Of a stretch of DNA of 64,000 nucleotides, positions 7,596 through 16,685 are shown one piece after another. Position numbers and translations under genes: made by a program. Location: the NCBI GenBank assembly GCA_905196835.1, contig CAJJWN010000007.1, forward strand, positions 31,608-95,607, in the 5' to 3' direction. The notes beneath the pieces are model-generated. The model saw nothing but the letters and a program-made list of their open reading frames with translations. It was not told where the DNA came from and did not search any database. Every line of letters begins with the position of its first letter. Position 1 is the first letter of the stretch. Source of the stretch: an uncultured Prevotella sp. Its GTDB lineage: Bacteria > Bacteroidota > Bacteroidia > Bacteroidales > Bacteroidaceae.

Positions 7596-9239
7596 TCATT
7601 TGCACGTCGGAGTCCACGGCTTCAGTTGCTTGAAGAAGTCGTTGCCCTTGTCGTCCACGAGGATGAAAGCAGGGAAGTCAACCACGTTGATTTTCCAAAT
7701 TGCCTCCATGCCAAGCTCGGGATACTCGACGCATTCTATGCTCTTGATGCTGTTCATGGAAAGAACTGCTGCCGGACCGCCGATGCTTCCGAGGTAGAAA
7801 CCGCCGTGCTTCTTGCACGCGTCGGTAACAACCTGGGTGCGGTTGCCCTTCGCTATCATCACCATGGAGCCTCCGTGGTCCTGGAACTCATCGACATACG
7901 GGTCCATGCGGTTGGCCGTTGTCGGGCCCATAGAGCCGCAAGGCATTCCCTCGGGGGTCTTGGCGGGGCCGGCGTAGAGCACGGGATGGTCCTTGAAATA
8001 CTGCGGCAAATCCTCGCCTGCGTCCAAACGAGCCTTCAGTTTGGCGTGGGCTATGTCGCGCGCCACGATTATTGTGCCGTTGAGGCTTACTCGTGTAGAC
8101 ACCGGATATTGCGAAAGGATTTTGCAGATTTCGCTCATCGGCTGGTTCAGGTCAATGCGAACGGCGTCGCCCTCGCCTGCGTTGCGCAGCTCTTCGGGTA
8201 TGAGTTCACCGGGATTATCGTCCAGTTTCTCAATCCAAACGCCGTCCTTGTTGATTTTGGCCTTGATGTTTCGGTCGGCAGAGCAGCTTACTCCGAGGCC
8301 GATTGGGCATGAAGCGCCGTGGCGCGGCAGGCGGATTACGCGTATGTCGTGTGCGAAATACTTGCCGCCGAACTGCGCTCCGAGGCCTATTTTGTGAGCT
8401 TCGTCAAGCAGTTGCTTCTCAAGCTCCACGTCGCGGAAGGCGCGTCCCGTCTCGTCTCCCGTCGTCGGGAGGTTGTCATAGTAGTGGGTTGAAGCCAGTT
8501 TGACGGTCAGCAGGTTCTTTTCAGCCGACGTTCCGCCGATTACGAAGGCGATATGATAAGGAGGACAAGCCGCCGTTCCCAGTGTCTTCATCTTCTCAAC
8601 GAGGAACGGAACGAGCGTTCCGGGGTTCTGTATGCGCGCCTTTGTCTCCTGGTAGAAGTATGTTTTGTTGGCCGAGCCGCCGCCCTTTACCACGCAGAGG
8701 AACTTGTATTCCTCGCCCTCGGTGGCCTCGATGTCGATTTGTGCGGGCAGGTTGCAGCGCGTGTTCACCTCCTCGTACATTGAGAGGGGCGCGTTCTGCG
8801 AGTAACGCAGGTTCTCTTCTGTGTACGTCTTGTACACGCCTTTCGACAGAGCTTCCTCGTCGCAGAAGCCCGTCCATACCTGTTGTCCCTTCTCGCCGTG
8901 TATGATTGCCGTGCCAGTGTCTTGGCAGAAAGGCAGCTTTCCCTTGCAAGCCACCTCGGCGTTGCGCAGGAACGTGAGTGCCACATACTTGTCGTTGTCG
9001 CTCGCCTCGGGGTCTGTCAGGATTTTAGCCACCTGCTCGTTGTGCGCGCGGCGCAGCAGGAAGTTGACGTCCCTGAAGGCCGCGTTGGCCAGCATTGTCA
9101 ACGCTTCGGGACTTACTTTCAGGATTTCCTTGCCCTCAAATTCGCTTACCGACACGCCGTCTTTTGTCAAGAGATAGTATTCCGTGTCGTCTTTGCCCAT
9201 CTGGAACATGGGGGCGTACTTGAATTCCGGTGTTGCCAT
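7596..9239 (-). CDS. Class I (iron-sulfur) fumarate hydratase
   Basis: This 547-residue cytoplasmic enzyme interconverts fumarate and (S)-malate, here most likely in the reductive branch that Bacteroidales use to make succinate. The alpha and beta parts are fused, as in FumA/FumB. Cysteine-containing motifs expected for the [4Fe-4S] cluster are visible: [10 protein letters not shown] near residue 115, [15 protein letters not shown] near 310 and [17 protein letters not shown] near 435. The ATG fits a promoter about 30 bases upstream, and that promoter overlaps the presumed element attachment core. It is the last host gene before the element. Confidence 0.95.
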   Translation of the reverse strand: MATPEFKYAPMFQMGKDDTEYYLLTKDGVSVSEFEGKEILKVSPEALTMLANAAFRDVNFLLRRAHNEQVAKILTDPEASDNDKYVALTFLRNAEVACKGKLPFCQDTGTAIIHGEKGQQVWTGFCDEEALSKGVYKTYTEENLRYSQNAPLSMYEEVNTRCNLPAQIDIEATEGEEYKFLCVVKGGGSANKTYFYQETKARIQNPGTLVPFLVEKMKTLGTAACPPYHIAFVIGGTSAEKNLLTVKLASTHYYDNLPTTGDETGRAFRDVELEKQLLDEAHKIGLGAQFGGKYFAHDIRVIRLPRHGASCPIGLGVSCSADRNIKAKINKDGVWIEKLDDNPGELIPEELRNAGEGDAVRIDLNQPMSEICKILSQYPVSTRVSLNGTIIVARDIAHAKLKARLDAGEDLPQYFKDHPVLYAGPAKTPEGMPCGSMGPTTANRMDPYVDEFQDHGGSMVMIAKGNRTQVVTDACKKHGGFYLGSIGGPAAVLSMNSIKSIECVEYPELGMEAIWKINVVDFPAFILVDDKGNDFFKQLKPWTPTCK

Positions 9240-9267
9240 AATGTTTTGTTTATATGTTTTTACTGTT

Positions 9268-9277
9268 GCAAAGTTAC
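9268..9277 (-). other. Presumed attL core site GTAACTTTGC, overlapping the fumarase -7 box
   Basis: On the minus strand the sequence reads GTAACTTTGC, which fits the GTANNTTTGC core that CTnDOT-type integrases use in attB and att ends. It includes TAACTTTG, a Bacteroidetes -7 box placed correctly for the fumarase gene. The integrase gene begins about 320 bases away, as expected for the left end. That this is the exact junction is inference; the right end is outside the window, so the repeat cannot be paired. Confidence 0.6.
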
Positions 9278-9596
9278 TACAAAAAAGTGAAATGCGGAAA
9301 GATATAGTGATAGAATTGAGTTACAAGGGTTTTGGTTGAAGTGGCGATAATCCGTGAAGCCATTACAATCCCTGCCGAAGCCAAATCCTGACGCCGCTAC
9401 GTTACTTGTTCGTAACCATGCCCGAAAATGCGACAAACGGGTACGAATAGCGAAACAAGGCTCTAAGGAATAGTGAGTTATCCATAACTCATGCGAAAAA
9501 TCAGGTTACGGAAAAAGATTGCGCCGTTCCTCCCCGTTTTGCGTACCAACACCGGACTCTTCACCAACTAATTTTGAAACCCAAAAATTAAGGACA
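9278..9596. other. Left-end region of the element upstream of the integrase gene
   Basis: No gene is seen in these 319 bp. They probably hold the arm-type integrase and excisionase binding sites of the att end and the integrase promoter. The upstream in-frame start at 9519 is less likely than ATG 9597, which is preceded by an A-rich leader. Confidence 0.45.
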
Positions 9597-10832
9597 ATGA
9601 AGAGTACATTTTCAGTAATCTACTACCTCAAGCGTCAGGTAGTGAAAAAGGACGGGACAGTTCCCGTCATGGGACGCATCACGGTGGACGGCAGCCAGAC
9701 ACAGTTCAGCTGCAAACTGACTGTCGATCCGAAACTGTGGGACACCAAAGGTGGACGTGTCACGGGCAGAAGCACGGCGGCACTCGAAACGAACCGTATG
9801 CTTGACAAGATGCGGGTACGCATCAACAGGCATTATCAGGAAATCATGGAGCGTGACAACTTCGTCACGGCGGAGAAGGTGAAGAACGCCTTTCTCGGAC
9901 TGGAACACCGCTACCACACGCTGATGCAGGTGTTCCGCCAGCACAACGAGGACTACGAGAAGCAGGTGGAGGCAGGCATGAAAGCCAAAGGCACGCTGCT
10001 GAAGTACCGCACCGTTTACAAGCACATGCAAGAGTTCCTCGACATCCGCTACCATGTGAAGGACATCGCCCTAAAAGAGCTTACCCCGGCTTTCATCTCC
10101 GACTTCGAGATGTTCCTGCGCACGGACAAGCACTGCTGCACCAATACCGTGTGGCTGTACGTCTGCCCGTTACGGACGATGGTATTCATCGCCATCAACA
10201 ACGAGTGGCTGACGCGCGACCCGTTCCGCGAGTATGAAATCAAGAAGGAGGAAACAACACGCAGTTTCCTGACCAAAGATGAGATCCGCCTGCTGATGGA
10301 GGGGAAACTGAAAAACGCCAAACAGGAATTGTACCGCGACCTCTACCTGTTCTGCGCCTTCACGGGGCTGTCGTTCGCGGATATGCGCAACCTTACGGAA
10401 GAGAATATCCGCACCTACTTCGACGAACACGAGTGGATAAACATCAACCGCCAGAAAACGGGCGTGGTGTCCAACATCCGCCTGCTCGACATCGCCAACC
10501 GCATAATCGGCAAATACCGGGGACTGTGCGGGGACGGCAGGATATTTCCCGTTCCGCATTATAACACGTGCCTTGCCGGTATCCGTGCCGTCGCCAAGCG
10601 TTGCGGCATCACCAAGCATATCACGTGGCATCAGAGCCGCCACACGGCAGCCACGACGATATTCCTCTCCAACGGTGTTCCCATCGAAACGGTCAGCTCC
10701 ATGCTCGGACACAAGAGCATAAAGACGACGCAGATTTACGCAAAGATAACCAAAGAGAAGCTCAATCAGGACATGGAGAACCTTGCCGCAAGATTGAACG
10801 GCGTCGAGGAATTTGCAGGTTGCACCATCTAA
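9597..10832 (+). CDS. int: CTnDOT-type tyrosine recombinase (integrase)
   Basis: This enzyme catalyses site-specific integration and excision of the element. The 411-residue length equals that known for IntDOT. From ATG 9597 the SAM-like core-binding region lies at about 105-205 and the catalytic domain at about 220-400. Catalytic-type residues seen are Lys287 (NRQKTG), His345 and Arg348 (WHQSRH), His372 (LGHKS) and the nucleophile Tyr381 (TQIYAK). At the position of the usual first catalytic Arg there is Ser259 (FTGLSFADM), the hallmark of IntDOT. This supports assignment to the CTnDOT/CTnERL family rather than to generic Bacteroides integrases. Confidence 0.95.
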   Translation: MKSTFSVIYYLKRQVVKKDGTVPVMGRITVDGSQTQFSCKLTVDPKLWDTKGGRVTGRSTAALETNRMLDKMRVRINRHYQEIMERDNFVTAEKVKNAFLGLEHRYHTLMQVFRQHNEDYEKQVEAGMKAKGTLLKYRTVYKHMQEFLDIRYHVKDIALKELTPAFISDFEMFLRTDKHCCTNTVWLYVCPLRTMVFIAINNEWLTRDPFREYEIKKEETTRSFLTKDEIRLLMEGKLKNAKQELYRDLYLFCAFTGLSFADMRNLTEENIRTYFDEHEWININRQKTGVVSNIRLLDIANRIIGKYRGLCGDGRIFPVPHYNTCLAGIRAVAKRCGITKHITWHQSRHTAATTIFLSNGVPIETVSSMLGHKSIKTTQIYAKITKEKLNQDMENLAARLNGVEEFAGCTI

Positions 10833-10843
10833 AAAGAAAAGCC

Positions 10844-11206
10844 ATGAAACGTGACACAATCATCATCGAGGACAAGGCAGTCAGCGTAACCGGTAACGAC
10901 GTGTGGATGACCGCCACCGAAATAGCCGGATTGTTCCATACGACCGTCCCGGCAGTGAACGCCGCCATCAGAGCCGTCCGCAAGTCGGACGTGCTGAACG
11001 ACTACGAGGTGTGCCGCTACATGCAGCTTGAAAACGGGCTGCACGCGGACGTGTACGCCCTTGAAATCATCATCCCGGTCGCTTTCAGGGTGAATACCTA
11101 CAACACCCACCTGTTCCGCACATGGCTGGTGGGAAAGGCACTCTCACAAGAGAAACGGCAGACATACGTGATGTTCATACAGAACGGAAAAGCCGGGTAT
11201 TGCTGA
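10844..11206 (+). CDS. Short RhuM-like DNA-binding protein
   Basis: This 120-residue protein begins 11 bases after the integrase stop. The N-terminal helix-turn-helix (VWMTATEIAGLFHTTVPAVN) and the following VYALEIIIPVAFRVNTYNT segment resemble the N-terminal part of RhuM-family proteins, which are about three times longer. I use ATG 10844; the longer frame from 10568 overlaps the integrase gene and is not plausible. The role is unknown. Its position behind the integrase suggests an accessory or regulatory function in element maintenance. A terminator follows. Confidence 0.7.
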   Translation: MKRDTIIIEDKAVSVTGNDVWMTATEIAGLFHTTVPAVNAAIRAVRKSDVLNDYEVCRYMQLENGLHADVYALEIIIPVAFRVNTYNTHLFRTWLVGKALSQEKRQTYVMFIQNGKAGYC

Positions 11207-11227
11207 TTGCACATACCCCATAAGACA

Positions 11228-11267
11228 AGTAAACGGGTAGCACCACAAAAGGTGTCACCCGTTTACT
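11228..11267. terminator. Bidirectional terminator between convergent genes
   Basis: AGTAAACGGGT-CACC (11228-11244) pairs with GGTG-ACCCGTTTACT (11251-11267) with two mismatches and is followed by a T-run. It separates the RhuM-like gene from the convergent HTH gene. Confidence 0.8.
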
Positions 11268-11283
11268 TTTTCATGAAACCGCC

Positions 11284-11589
11284 TCACTCCAGCGGCTTGC
11301 GGTAGTTCGCTTCCAGTACCCCGCGCAGCCCCGTTTCCGGGTAAAGCACCTTCCCTCCCAAAAGTATGAAGGGCAACACGCGGTTGTTGCGGTATTCCTG
11401 CAAGGTGCGCCGGCTCACACGGAGCAGTTCCGACACCTCGCCGTCCGTCAGGTAACGTTCCCCGTCCAGCGGAGGACGGTAGCTTTCCAGAAATGCGGAC
11501 AGCCATTTCGAGCCTTTGCGCATATCCTGCACCACAGAGGCTATCGGCTCGTCTTCCATCGTAAAAACATCGTTGTTCTCGTTCATCAT
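11284..11589 (-). CDS. Excisionase-like helix-turn-helix protein (distal of a minus-strand pair)
   Basis: This is a protein of about 101 residues from the ATG at 11589 (MMNENND), the likeliest start; an upstream in-frame start at 11652 would overlap the preceding gene. The C-terminal half is a winged HTH of the excisionase/MerR type (YLTDGEVSELLRVSRRTLQ, then NNRVLPFILLGGKVLY). Such proteins bind and bend att DNA or act as small repressors. It lies 31 bp downstream of a paralogous HTH gene, and the two are probably co-transcribed away from the xis2c operon. Confidence 0.75.
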   Translation of the reverse strand: MMNENNDVFTMEDEPIASVVQDMRKGSKWLSAFLESYRPPLDGERYLTDGEVSELLRVSRRTLQEYRNNRVLPFILLGGKVLYPETGLRGVLEANYRKPLE

Positions 11590-11620
11590 AACTTCGGATT
11601 CAGTGGGTGAATAAATCAAA

Positions 11621-11920
11621 TCATCTGCCGTGCGGATAGAGCGTGCCGACAAGCGGTATCAGCCGCTTCACCTCCTCTGGCTTGTAATAGAACCTGCGGT
11701 TTATCTGCGAGTAGCCGATAAGCCGCCTGTCACGCAGCGTCTGCAACGTGCGCGGGCTTATTCTCAACTGCCCGCAGACCTCCTCGCCCGTGAGCCATCT
11801 TTCCATGCGCCCCGTGTCGCTTTTGCGCCTCAGGGCGGCGACCTTCTCCGAGAGTGCGCCGAATGCCGCCACCATCATCTCGAAAGTCTTTTTCTCGATA
11901 GATACTATTTCCATATTCAT
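11621..11920 (-). CDS. Excisionase-like helix-turn-helix protein (proximal of a minus-strand pair)
   Basis: This 99-residue protein starts at ATG 11920 (MNMEIVSIEKK). An N-terminal helix of about 35 residues is followed by an HTH (WLTGEEVCGQLRISPRTLQ, then RLIGYSQINRRFYY) like those of the neighbouring Xis proteins. A TACCTTTG -7 box lies just upstream (11939-11946 on the minus strand). It is divergent from xis2c with about 200 bp between them, so it could regulate the excision operon, but that is inference. Confidence 0.75.
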   Translation of the reverse strand: MNMEIVSIEKKTFEMMVAAFGALSEKVAALRRKSDTGRMERWLTGEEVCGQLRISPRTLQTLRDRRLIGYSQINRRFYYKPEEVKRLIPLVGTLYPHGR

Positions 11921-12121
11921 GTCATTTAGAGTTTGCCGCAAAGGTAACGAAACGGCATACAAGACGTATCGTTTTCCGCTGAAAGGCTGCCTGTTGCGCC
12001 GTTTGACCGGGTTACGGAGCCATCTTCCGCAAAAATCTTACGTGAGTCACGTAGTGAGTTGTTAAAGCCCCTTTTGTTTATTGCCGAATTTTGTCGCAGA
12101 AACAAAAAGAAAGGACTGAAC

Positions 12122-12484
12122 ATGAAAGTGATAACAATGGAAAGTTCCGCCTACAAGGAGATGATGGCGCAGATTGCGAACATCGCAGGGTACATCCGCG
12201 AGGCAAGGGACGAGAAGAAACGGAAGCGGGAAACCGAAGACAAGCTGCTTGACACGGCACAGGCGGCGAAGATGCTCAACGTGAGCAAGCGCACCATGCA
12301 GCGTATGCGCACCGACCACCGTATCGAGTATGTGGTGGTACGCGGAAGCTGCCGCTACCGCCTTTCCGAGATACTGCGGCTATTGGAGGACAACACAGTA
12401 AGGAACGAGGAAGGGACAATAGACACCCTGTTCCACAACCACACGCTGCGCACGGGCGGCAAACCAAAAGGAAGGAGGACATAG
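12122..12484 (+). CDS. xis2c: Excisionase Xis2c-like DNA-binding protein
   Basis: This is a 120-residue basic protein. A charged helical N-terminus (REARDEKKRKRETEDK) is followed by an HTH (LLDTAQAAKMLNVSKRTMQ) and a wing (IEYVVVRGSCRYRLSE). Position and order, upstream of a second small HTH gene, a DUF3945-type gene and a topoisomerase, match the CTnDOT excision operon xis2c-xis2d-orf3-exc, in which Xis2c and Xis2d are needed for excision and also activate transfer genes. I use ATG 12122 rather than the upstream 12059. In CTnDOT this operon is switched on by RteC, whose gene is not in the window. Confidence 0.85.
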   Translation: MKVITMESSAYKEMMAQIANIAGYIREARDEKKRKRETEDKLLDTAQAAKMLNVSKRTMQRMRTDHRIEYVVVRGSCRYRLSEILRLLEDNTVRNEEGTIDTLFHNHTLRTGGKPKGRRT

Positions 12485-12487
12485 GTC

Positions 12488-12838
12488 ATGGAACTGCTCA
12501 CACGAAACAACTTCGAGGGCTGGATGCAGAAGCTGATGGAACGGCTCGACCGTCAGGACGAACTGCTGCTGGCGATGAAGGCTGAGGGGAAACAGCCCAC
12601 TATCACGGAAAGCATCCGCCTTTTCGACAATCAGGATTTGTGCATGTTGCTCCAGATAAGTAAACGCACCCTCCAACGCTACCGCAGCGTAGGCGCATTG
12701 CCCTACAAGACGCTGGGCAAGAAGACCTATTACAGCGAGGAGGACGTGCTGACATTCCTTTCCAACCATATCAAGGACTTCAAAAAGGAAGATATAGCCT
12801 TCTACAAGGCTCGTATCCATAATTTCTTTCATAAATAA
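12488..12838 (+). CDS. xis2d: Excisionase Xis2d-like DNA-binding protein
   Basis: This 116-residue protein follows xis2c by 3 bases. Its HTH (DLCMLLQISKRTLQRYRSVG) and wing (LPYKTLGKKTYYSEEDV) place it in the same small excisionase family as its neighbour. In CTnDOT, Xis2d works with Xis2c, IntDOT and Exc in excision and binds upstream of the transfer operon. The N-terminal helix (GWMQKLMERLDRQDELLLAM) may be a dimerisation segment. The order and spacing strongly support the assignment. Confidence 0.85.
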   Translation: MELLTRNNFEGWMQKLMERLDRQDELLLAMKAEGKQPTITESIRLFDNQDLCMLLQISKRTLQRYRSVGALPYKTLGKKTYYSEEDVLTFLSNHIKDFKKEDIAFYKARIHNFFHK

Positions 12839-12858
12839 CCCATTAAAACATTTTTCAG

Positions 12859-14430
12859 ATGGCAAAGAAAAAAGACGAAAAGGACGTGCTGGTAGTCCGT
12901 GACGAGAAGACAGGCGAGATCAGCGTGGTAGCCGGGCTGAACGCGGACGGCACACCCAAGCGCACCCCCGCAAAAGCGGAGAACGCGCAGAGTTTCCTGC
13001 AATTCGACCGACATGGCGACGTGCTGGACAACTTCTTCAAGAACTTCTTCCGGCAGTGCAAGGAACCCAGCCGCTTCGGTTTCTACCGCATTGCGGCAGA
13101 CCAAGCTGAAAATCTCTTAGAGGTGATGAAGCAACTGCTGAAAGACCCCGAAGCGAACAAGGAGCTGCTCGCCCCTCACAAGGTGGACACCTCCGACTAT
13201 GAGAAGAAGGTGCAGGAAGAGATGGCAGCACAACAGACAGAGAAACAAGAACCTCAAAAACAGGAGAACATGGAACAACGGAAAGAACAGCAACAGGACA
13301 AATCCGAACAGATGCAGGGCAAACGTGGCTACCAGCCCATCGACGAGAGTAAAATCAACTGGCAGGAGCTGGAGGACAGATGGGGCGTAAAGCGGGACAA
13401 CCTTGAAAAGTCCGGCGACCTTACGAAGATGCTCAACTATGGCAAGTCCGACTTGGTAAAGGTCAAACCGACCTTCGGCGGCGAATCATTCGAGCTGGAC
13501 GCCCGCCTCTCCTTCAAGAAGGACGGTGAGGGAAACATCAGCCTCGTGCCGCACTTCATCCGCAAGGAGCAGAAGCTGGATGAGTACAAGGAACACAAAT
13601 TCTCCGACAATGACCGGAAGAACCTCCGCGAAACGGGCAATCTCGGTAGGGTCGTGGACATTGTGGACAGGGAAACGGGCGAGATCATCCCCTCCTACAT
13701 CAGCATCGACCGCAAGACGAATGAAATCACGGACATTCCGGCAAGCAGGGTGCGCATCCCGGAGCGCATCGGCAAGACGGAAATCACCACGCAGGAGCGG
13801 GACATGCTCCGCGCCGGACTGCCCGTACGCGACAAGCTCATCGAGCGCAACGACGGCAGAAAGTTCGTCACCACCCTGCAAGTGAACGTGGAGCAGCGCG
13901 GCGTGGAGTTCGTGCCGGGAACCGGCAAGTCGCCCCGTACCGCACAGACACAGGAAACCAAAGGCGACACATCGAAAAGTCAGGCGCAGGGCGGGGAAAA
14001 TGCCGCACAGACCAAGAAGGAGCAACGCCGCAACACGTGGACGAACGAGGACGGCAGCATCCGCCCCATCAGCAAATGGAGCGGCGTGAGCTTCACCGAC
14101 CAGCAGAAAGCCGACTATGTGGCGGGTAAAGCCGTGAAGCTGGAGAACGTGACCGACAAGCAGGGCTTCCATGCCACGATGTATATCAAGTTCAACCCGG
14201 AGAAGGGACGCCCGTACCGCTACGACACGAACCCTGACAATGCACAGCAGGTTGCTCCGTCCAACGAGAGCCGCACGCAGGTGGCGGTGAACAACGATGG
14301 CAAGACCAACGAGGCTACAAAGAATCTGAGAGAGCCGTTGCAGAAAGGTCAGACCAACCCGAAGGACGCCCGCCAGCAACAGCAGCAGGAGAAGCCGCAG
14401 AAGAAAACGGGCAAGGGCATGAAAATGTAA
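12859..14430 (+). CDS. Excision-operon protein Orf3 (DUF3945/DUF4099-type)
   Basis: This is a 523-residue hydrophilic protein with no signal or membrane segment. The middle (about 155-320) contains the DUF4099/DUF3945-like repeats seen in many Bacteroidetes element proteins (INWQELEDRWGVKRDNLEKS; ADYVAGKAVKLENVTDKQGF near 415). The rest is low-complexity, rich in Gln, Lys and Glu, with a basic Gln-run tail (DARQQQQQEKPQKKTGKGMKM). It corresponds to orf3 of the CTnDOT excision operon by position. Its biochemical role is not known; the repeats suggest protein-protein or DNA contacts. Confidence 0.8.
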   Translation: MAKKKDEKDVLVVRDEKTGEISVVAGLNADGTPKRTPAKAENAQSFLQFDRHGDVLDNFFKNFFRQCKEPSRFGFYRIAADQAENLLEVMKQLLKDPEANKELLAPHKVDTSDYEKKVQEEMAAQQTEKQEPQKQENMEQRKEQQQDKSEQMQGKRGYQPIDESKINWQELEDRWGVKRDNLEKSGDLTKMLNYGKSDLVKVKPTFGGESFELDARLSFKKDGEGNISLVPHFIRKEQKLDEYKEHKFSDNDRKNLRETGNLGRVVDIVDRETGEIIPSYISIDRKTNEITDIPASRVRIPERIGKTEITTQERDMLRAGLPVRDKLIERNDGRKFVTTLQVNVEQRGVEFVPGTGKSPRTAQTQETKGDTSKSQAQGGENAAQTKKEQRRNTWTNEDGSIRPISKWSGVSFTDQQKADYVAGKAVKLENVTDKQGFHATMYIKFNPEKGRPYRYDTNPDNAQQVAPSNESRTQVAVNNDGKTNEATKNLREPLQKGQTNPKDARQQQQQEKPQKKTGKGMKM

Positions 14431-14490
14431 TCCCGTGTCCGCCACTGAATCCAAAATAAAATCCAAAGTATCAACAAAAAAGAAGAAGAC

Positions 14491-16578
14491 ATGAAGACAA
14501 TCATTGCAGAAAAGCCCTCCGTGGCACGTGAAATCGCCCGCATCGTGGGCGCGACAAAGAGAGAGGAAGGATATTTCGAGGGAGGCGGTTATGCCGTGAC
14601 ATGGGCATTCGGACACCTCGTTCAGCTTGCCATGCCCGACGGCTACGGCGTGCGCGGATTTGTCCGTGACAACCTCCCGATTATTCCCGACACATTCACG
14701 CTCGTCCCCCGTCAGGTCAGGACGGAGAAAGGTTACAAGCCCGACAGCGGCGTGGTGTCGCAGATAAAAGTCATCAAAAGACTGTTCGACACAAGCGAAC
14801 ATATCATCGTGGCGACCGATGCCGGACGCGAGGGAGAGCTTATCTTCCGCTACCTCTACCACTATACGGGTTGCACCACTCCTTTCGTGCGCCTGTGGAT
14901 CAGCTCTCTCACCGACAAAGCTATCCGCGAGGGACTGCGGAAACTCGAAGACGGCAGCAAATACGACAACCTCTACCTCGCCGCCAAAGCGCGGAGCGAA
15001 TCCGACTGGCTCGTGGGCATCAACGGCACACAGGCGTTATCCATCGCCGCCGGACACGGCACGTATTCCGTGGGGCGGGTGCAGACACCAACGTTGGCTA
15101 TGGTATGTGAACGCTACTGGGAGAACCGCCGCTTTACGTCCGAAGCATTCTGGCAGCTCCATATCGCAACGGACGGTTGCGACGGCGAAGTCGTGAAATT
15201 CTCATCCTCCGAGAAATGGAAAGAGAAAGAACCGGCGATGGAACTATATAATAAGGTAAAGGCGGCAGGTTGCGCCACTGTCACGAAAGCCGAGCGCAAG
15301 GAGAAGACGGAGGAAACTCCCTTGCTCTACGACCTGACCACGCTCCAGAAAGAAGCCAACGCCAAGCACGGCTTCACGGCGGAACAGACGCTTGAAATCG
15401 CGCAGAAACTCTACGAAAAGAAGTTGATAACCTATCCGAGAACGGGAAGCCGCTACATCCCCGAAGACGTGTTTGCCGAAATTCCCAAACTGCTCGCTTT
15501 CATCGGCACACAGCCCGAATGGAAAGACAAGGTGCGGGCAAAAGCCGCCCCGACACGCCGCAGCGTGGACGACGGCAAGGTGACAGACCACCATGCCCTG
15601 CTCGTCACGGGTGAGAAACCGCTCTTCCTCTCCAAAGAGGACAATACCATCTATCAGATGATTGCCGGGCGCATGGTCGAGGCATTCTCTGAGAAATGCG
15701 TCAAGGATGTGACCACTGTCACGGCGGAATGTGCCGGAGTGGAGTTTACCGTAAAAGGCAGCGTCGTGAAGCAAACCGGATGGCGTGCCGTCTATGGCGA
15801 GGAAAAAGAGGAAATTACCATCCCCGGCTGGCAGGAAGGCGACACGCTGACACCGAAAGGCTCGTCCATTACCGAAGGAAAGACCAAACCCAAGCCGCTG
15901 CATACCGAAGCCACCCTGCTCTCGGCAATGGAAACGGCGGGCAAGGAAATTGAGGACGACGCACTGCGGCAGGCGATGAAGGACTGTGGCATCGGTACTC
16001 CCGCCACACGCGCCTCCATCATCGAAACGCTTTTCAAGCGCGGTTACATGGAACGCTGCAAGAAGTCGCTTGTTCCCACCGAAAAAGGACTTGCCCTCAA
16101 TTCCGTCGTCAAGACGATGCGCATCGCCGATGTTGCCATGACGGGCGAATGGGAAAAGGAGCTGGCGCGTATCGAGCGCGGGGAACTGTCCGACGACACC
16201 TTCCGCAAGGAGATAGAGGCGTACACACGTGAGATAACCTCCGAACTGATCTCGTGCGACAAGCTCTTCGGCAGCCGTGACTCCGGCTGCGCGTGTCCCA
16301 AGTGTGGCACGGGCAGGATGCGGTTCTACGGCAAGGTGGTACGCTGCGACAACACGGAGTGCGGACTGCCCGTGTTCCGGCTGAAAGCGGGACGCACCCT
16401 GTCCGACGATGAAATCAAAGACCTGCTCACCGAAGGGCATACCAAGCTGCTCAAAGGGTTCAAGAGCAAACAGGGCAAGAGTTTCGATGCTGTTGTCGCC
16501 TTTGACGGGGAATATAACACGACTTTTGTGTTCCCGGAGGCTAAAAAGGACAAGAAATTTTCAGGACGGAAGAAATAG
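14491..16578 (+). CDS. exc: Exc, type IA DNA topoisomerase (topoisomerase III-like)
   Basis: This 695-residue enzyme is a type IA topoisomerase, the activity reported for CTnDOT Exc. The TOPRIM domain starts at once (IIAEKPSVAREIAR, residues 3-16) and has the acidic motif TDAGREGELIFRY near 110. The active-site Tyr315 is in LITYPRTGSRYI. Type-IA motifs GRVQTPTLAMV and GIGTPATRASII are present. The C-terminal region carries a four-Cys zinc-binding motif (CPKCGTG ... CDNTECG, near residues 602-630). In CTnDOT the protein stimulates excision in vivo. It is the last gene of the xis2c operon before the terminator at 16656-16685. Confidence 0.93.
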   Translation: MKTIIAEKPSVAREIARIVGATKREEGYFEGGGYAVTWAFGHLVQLAMPDGYGVRGFVRDNLPIIPDTFTLVPRQVRTEKGYKPDSGVVSQIKVIKRLFDTSEHIIVATDAGREGELIFRYLYHYTGCTTPFVRLWISSLTDKAIREGLRKLEDGSKYDNLYLAAKARSESDWLVGINGTQALSIAAGHGTYSVGRVQTPTLAMVCERYWENRRFTSEAFWQLHIATDGCDGEVVKFSSSEKWKEKEPAMELYNKVKAAGCATVTKAERKEKTEETPLLYDLTTLQKEANAKHGFTAEQTLEIAQKLYEKKLITYPRTGSRYIPEDVFAEIPKLLAFIGTQPEWKDKVRAKAAPTRRSVDDGKVTDHHALLVTGEKPLFLSKEDNTIYQMIAGRMVEAFSEKCVKDVTTVTAECAGVEFTVKGSVVKQTGWRAVYGEEKEEITIPGWQEGDTLTPKGSSITEGKTKPKPLHTEATLLSAMETAGKEIEDDALRQAMKDCGIGTPATRASIIETLFKRGYMERCKKSLVPTEKGLALNSVVKTMRIADVAMTGEWEKELARIERGELSDDTFRKEIEAYTREITSELISCDKLFGSRDSGCACPKCGTGRMRFYGKVVRCDNTECGLPVFRLKAGRTLSDDEIKDLLTEGHTKLLKGFKSKQGKSFDAVVAFDGEYNTTFVFPEAKKDKKFSGRKK

Positions 16579-16655
16579 TATTAACTTTGCCACTTGTTCA
16601 GAGTAATGAATTGTTCTTCGATACCGGATTACACTCATACTTTGGATTTAGTGGT

Positions 16656-16685
16656 GGCACTCGGAGGGATACCGAGTGCCTTTTT
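16656..16685 (+). terminator. Terminator or attenuator after exc, flanked by a 13-bp inverted repeat
   Basis: GGCACTCGG (16656-16664) pairs with CCGAGTGCC (16672-16680) and is followed by TTTTT. A perfect 13-bp inverted repeat, TACTTTGGATTTA at 16638-16650 and its complement at 16728-16740, encloses the hairpin and abuts the next ATG. The outer stem could compete with the terminator or hide the start region. Confidence 0.75.

Noticed and set aside
7566-8312. Plus-strand frames opposite the fumarase gene
   Set aside because: The fumarase cysteine motifs fix the coding strand; these frames are chance openings.
9268-9277. tRNA-type attachment site
   Set aside because: No tRNA gene lies at the junction; the CTnDOT-type core explains the integration site instead.
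9519-9596. Upstream extension of the integrase gene
   Set aside because: Start at 9597 gives the 411-residue length of IntDOT; the extra 26 codons are not protein-like.
13486-14862. 458-codon minus-strand frame
   Set aside because: It lies opposite orf3 and exc, whose motifs are clear, and has no recognisable domain.
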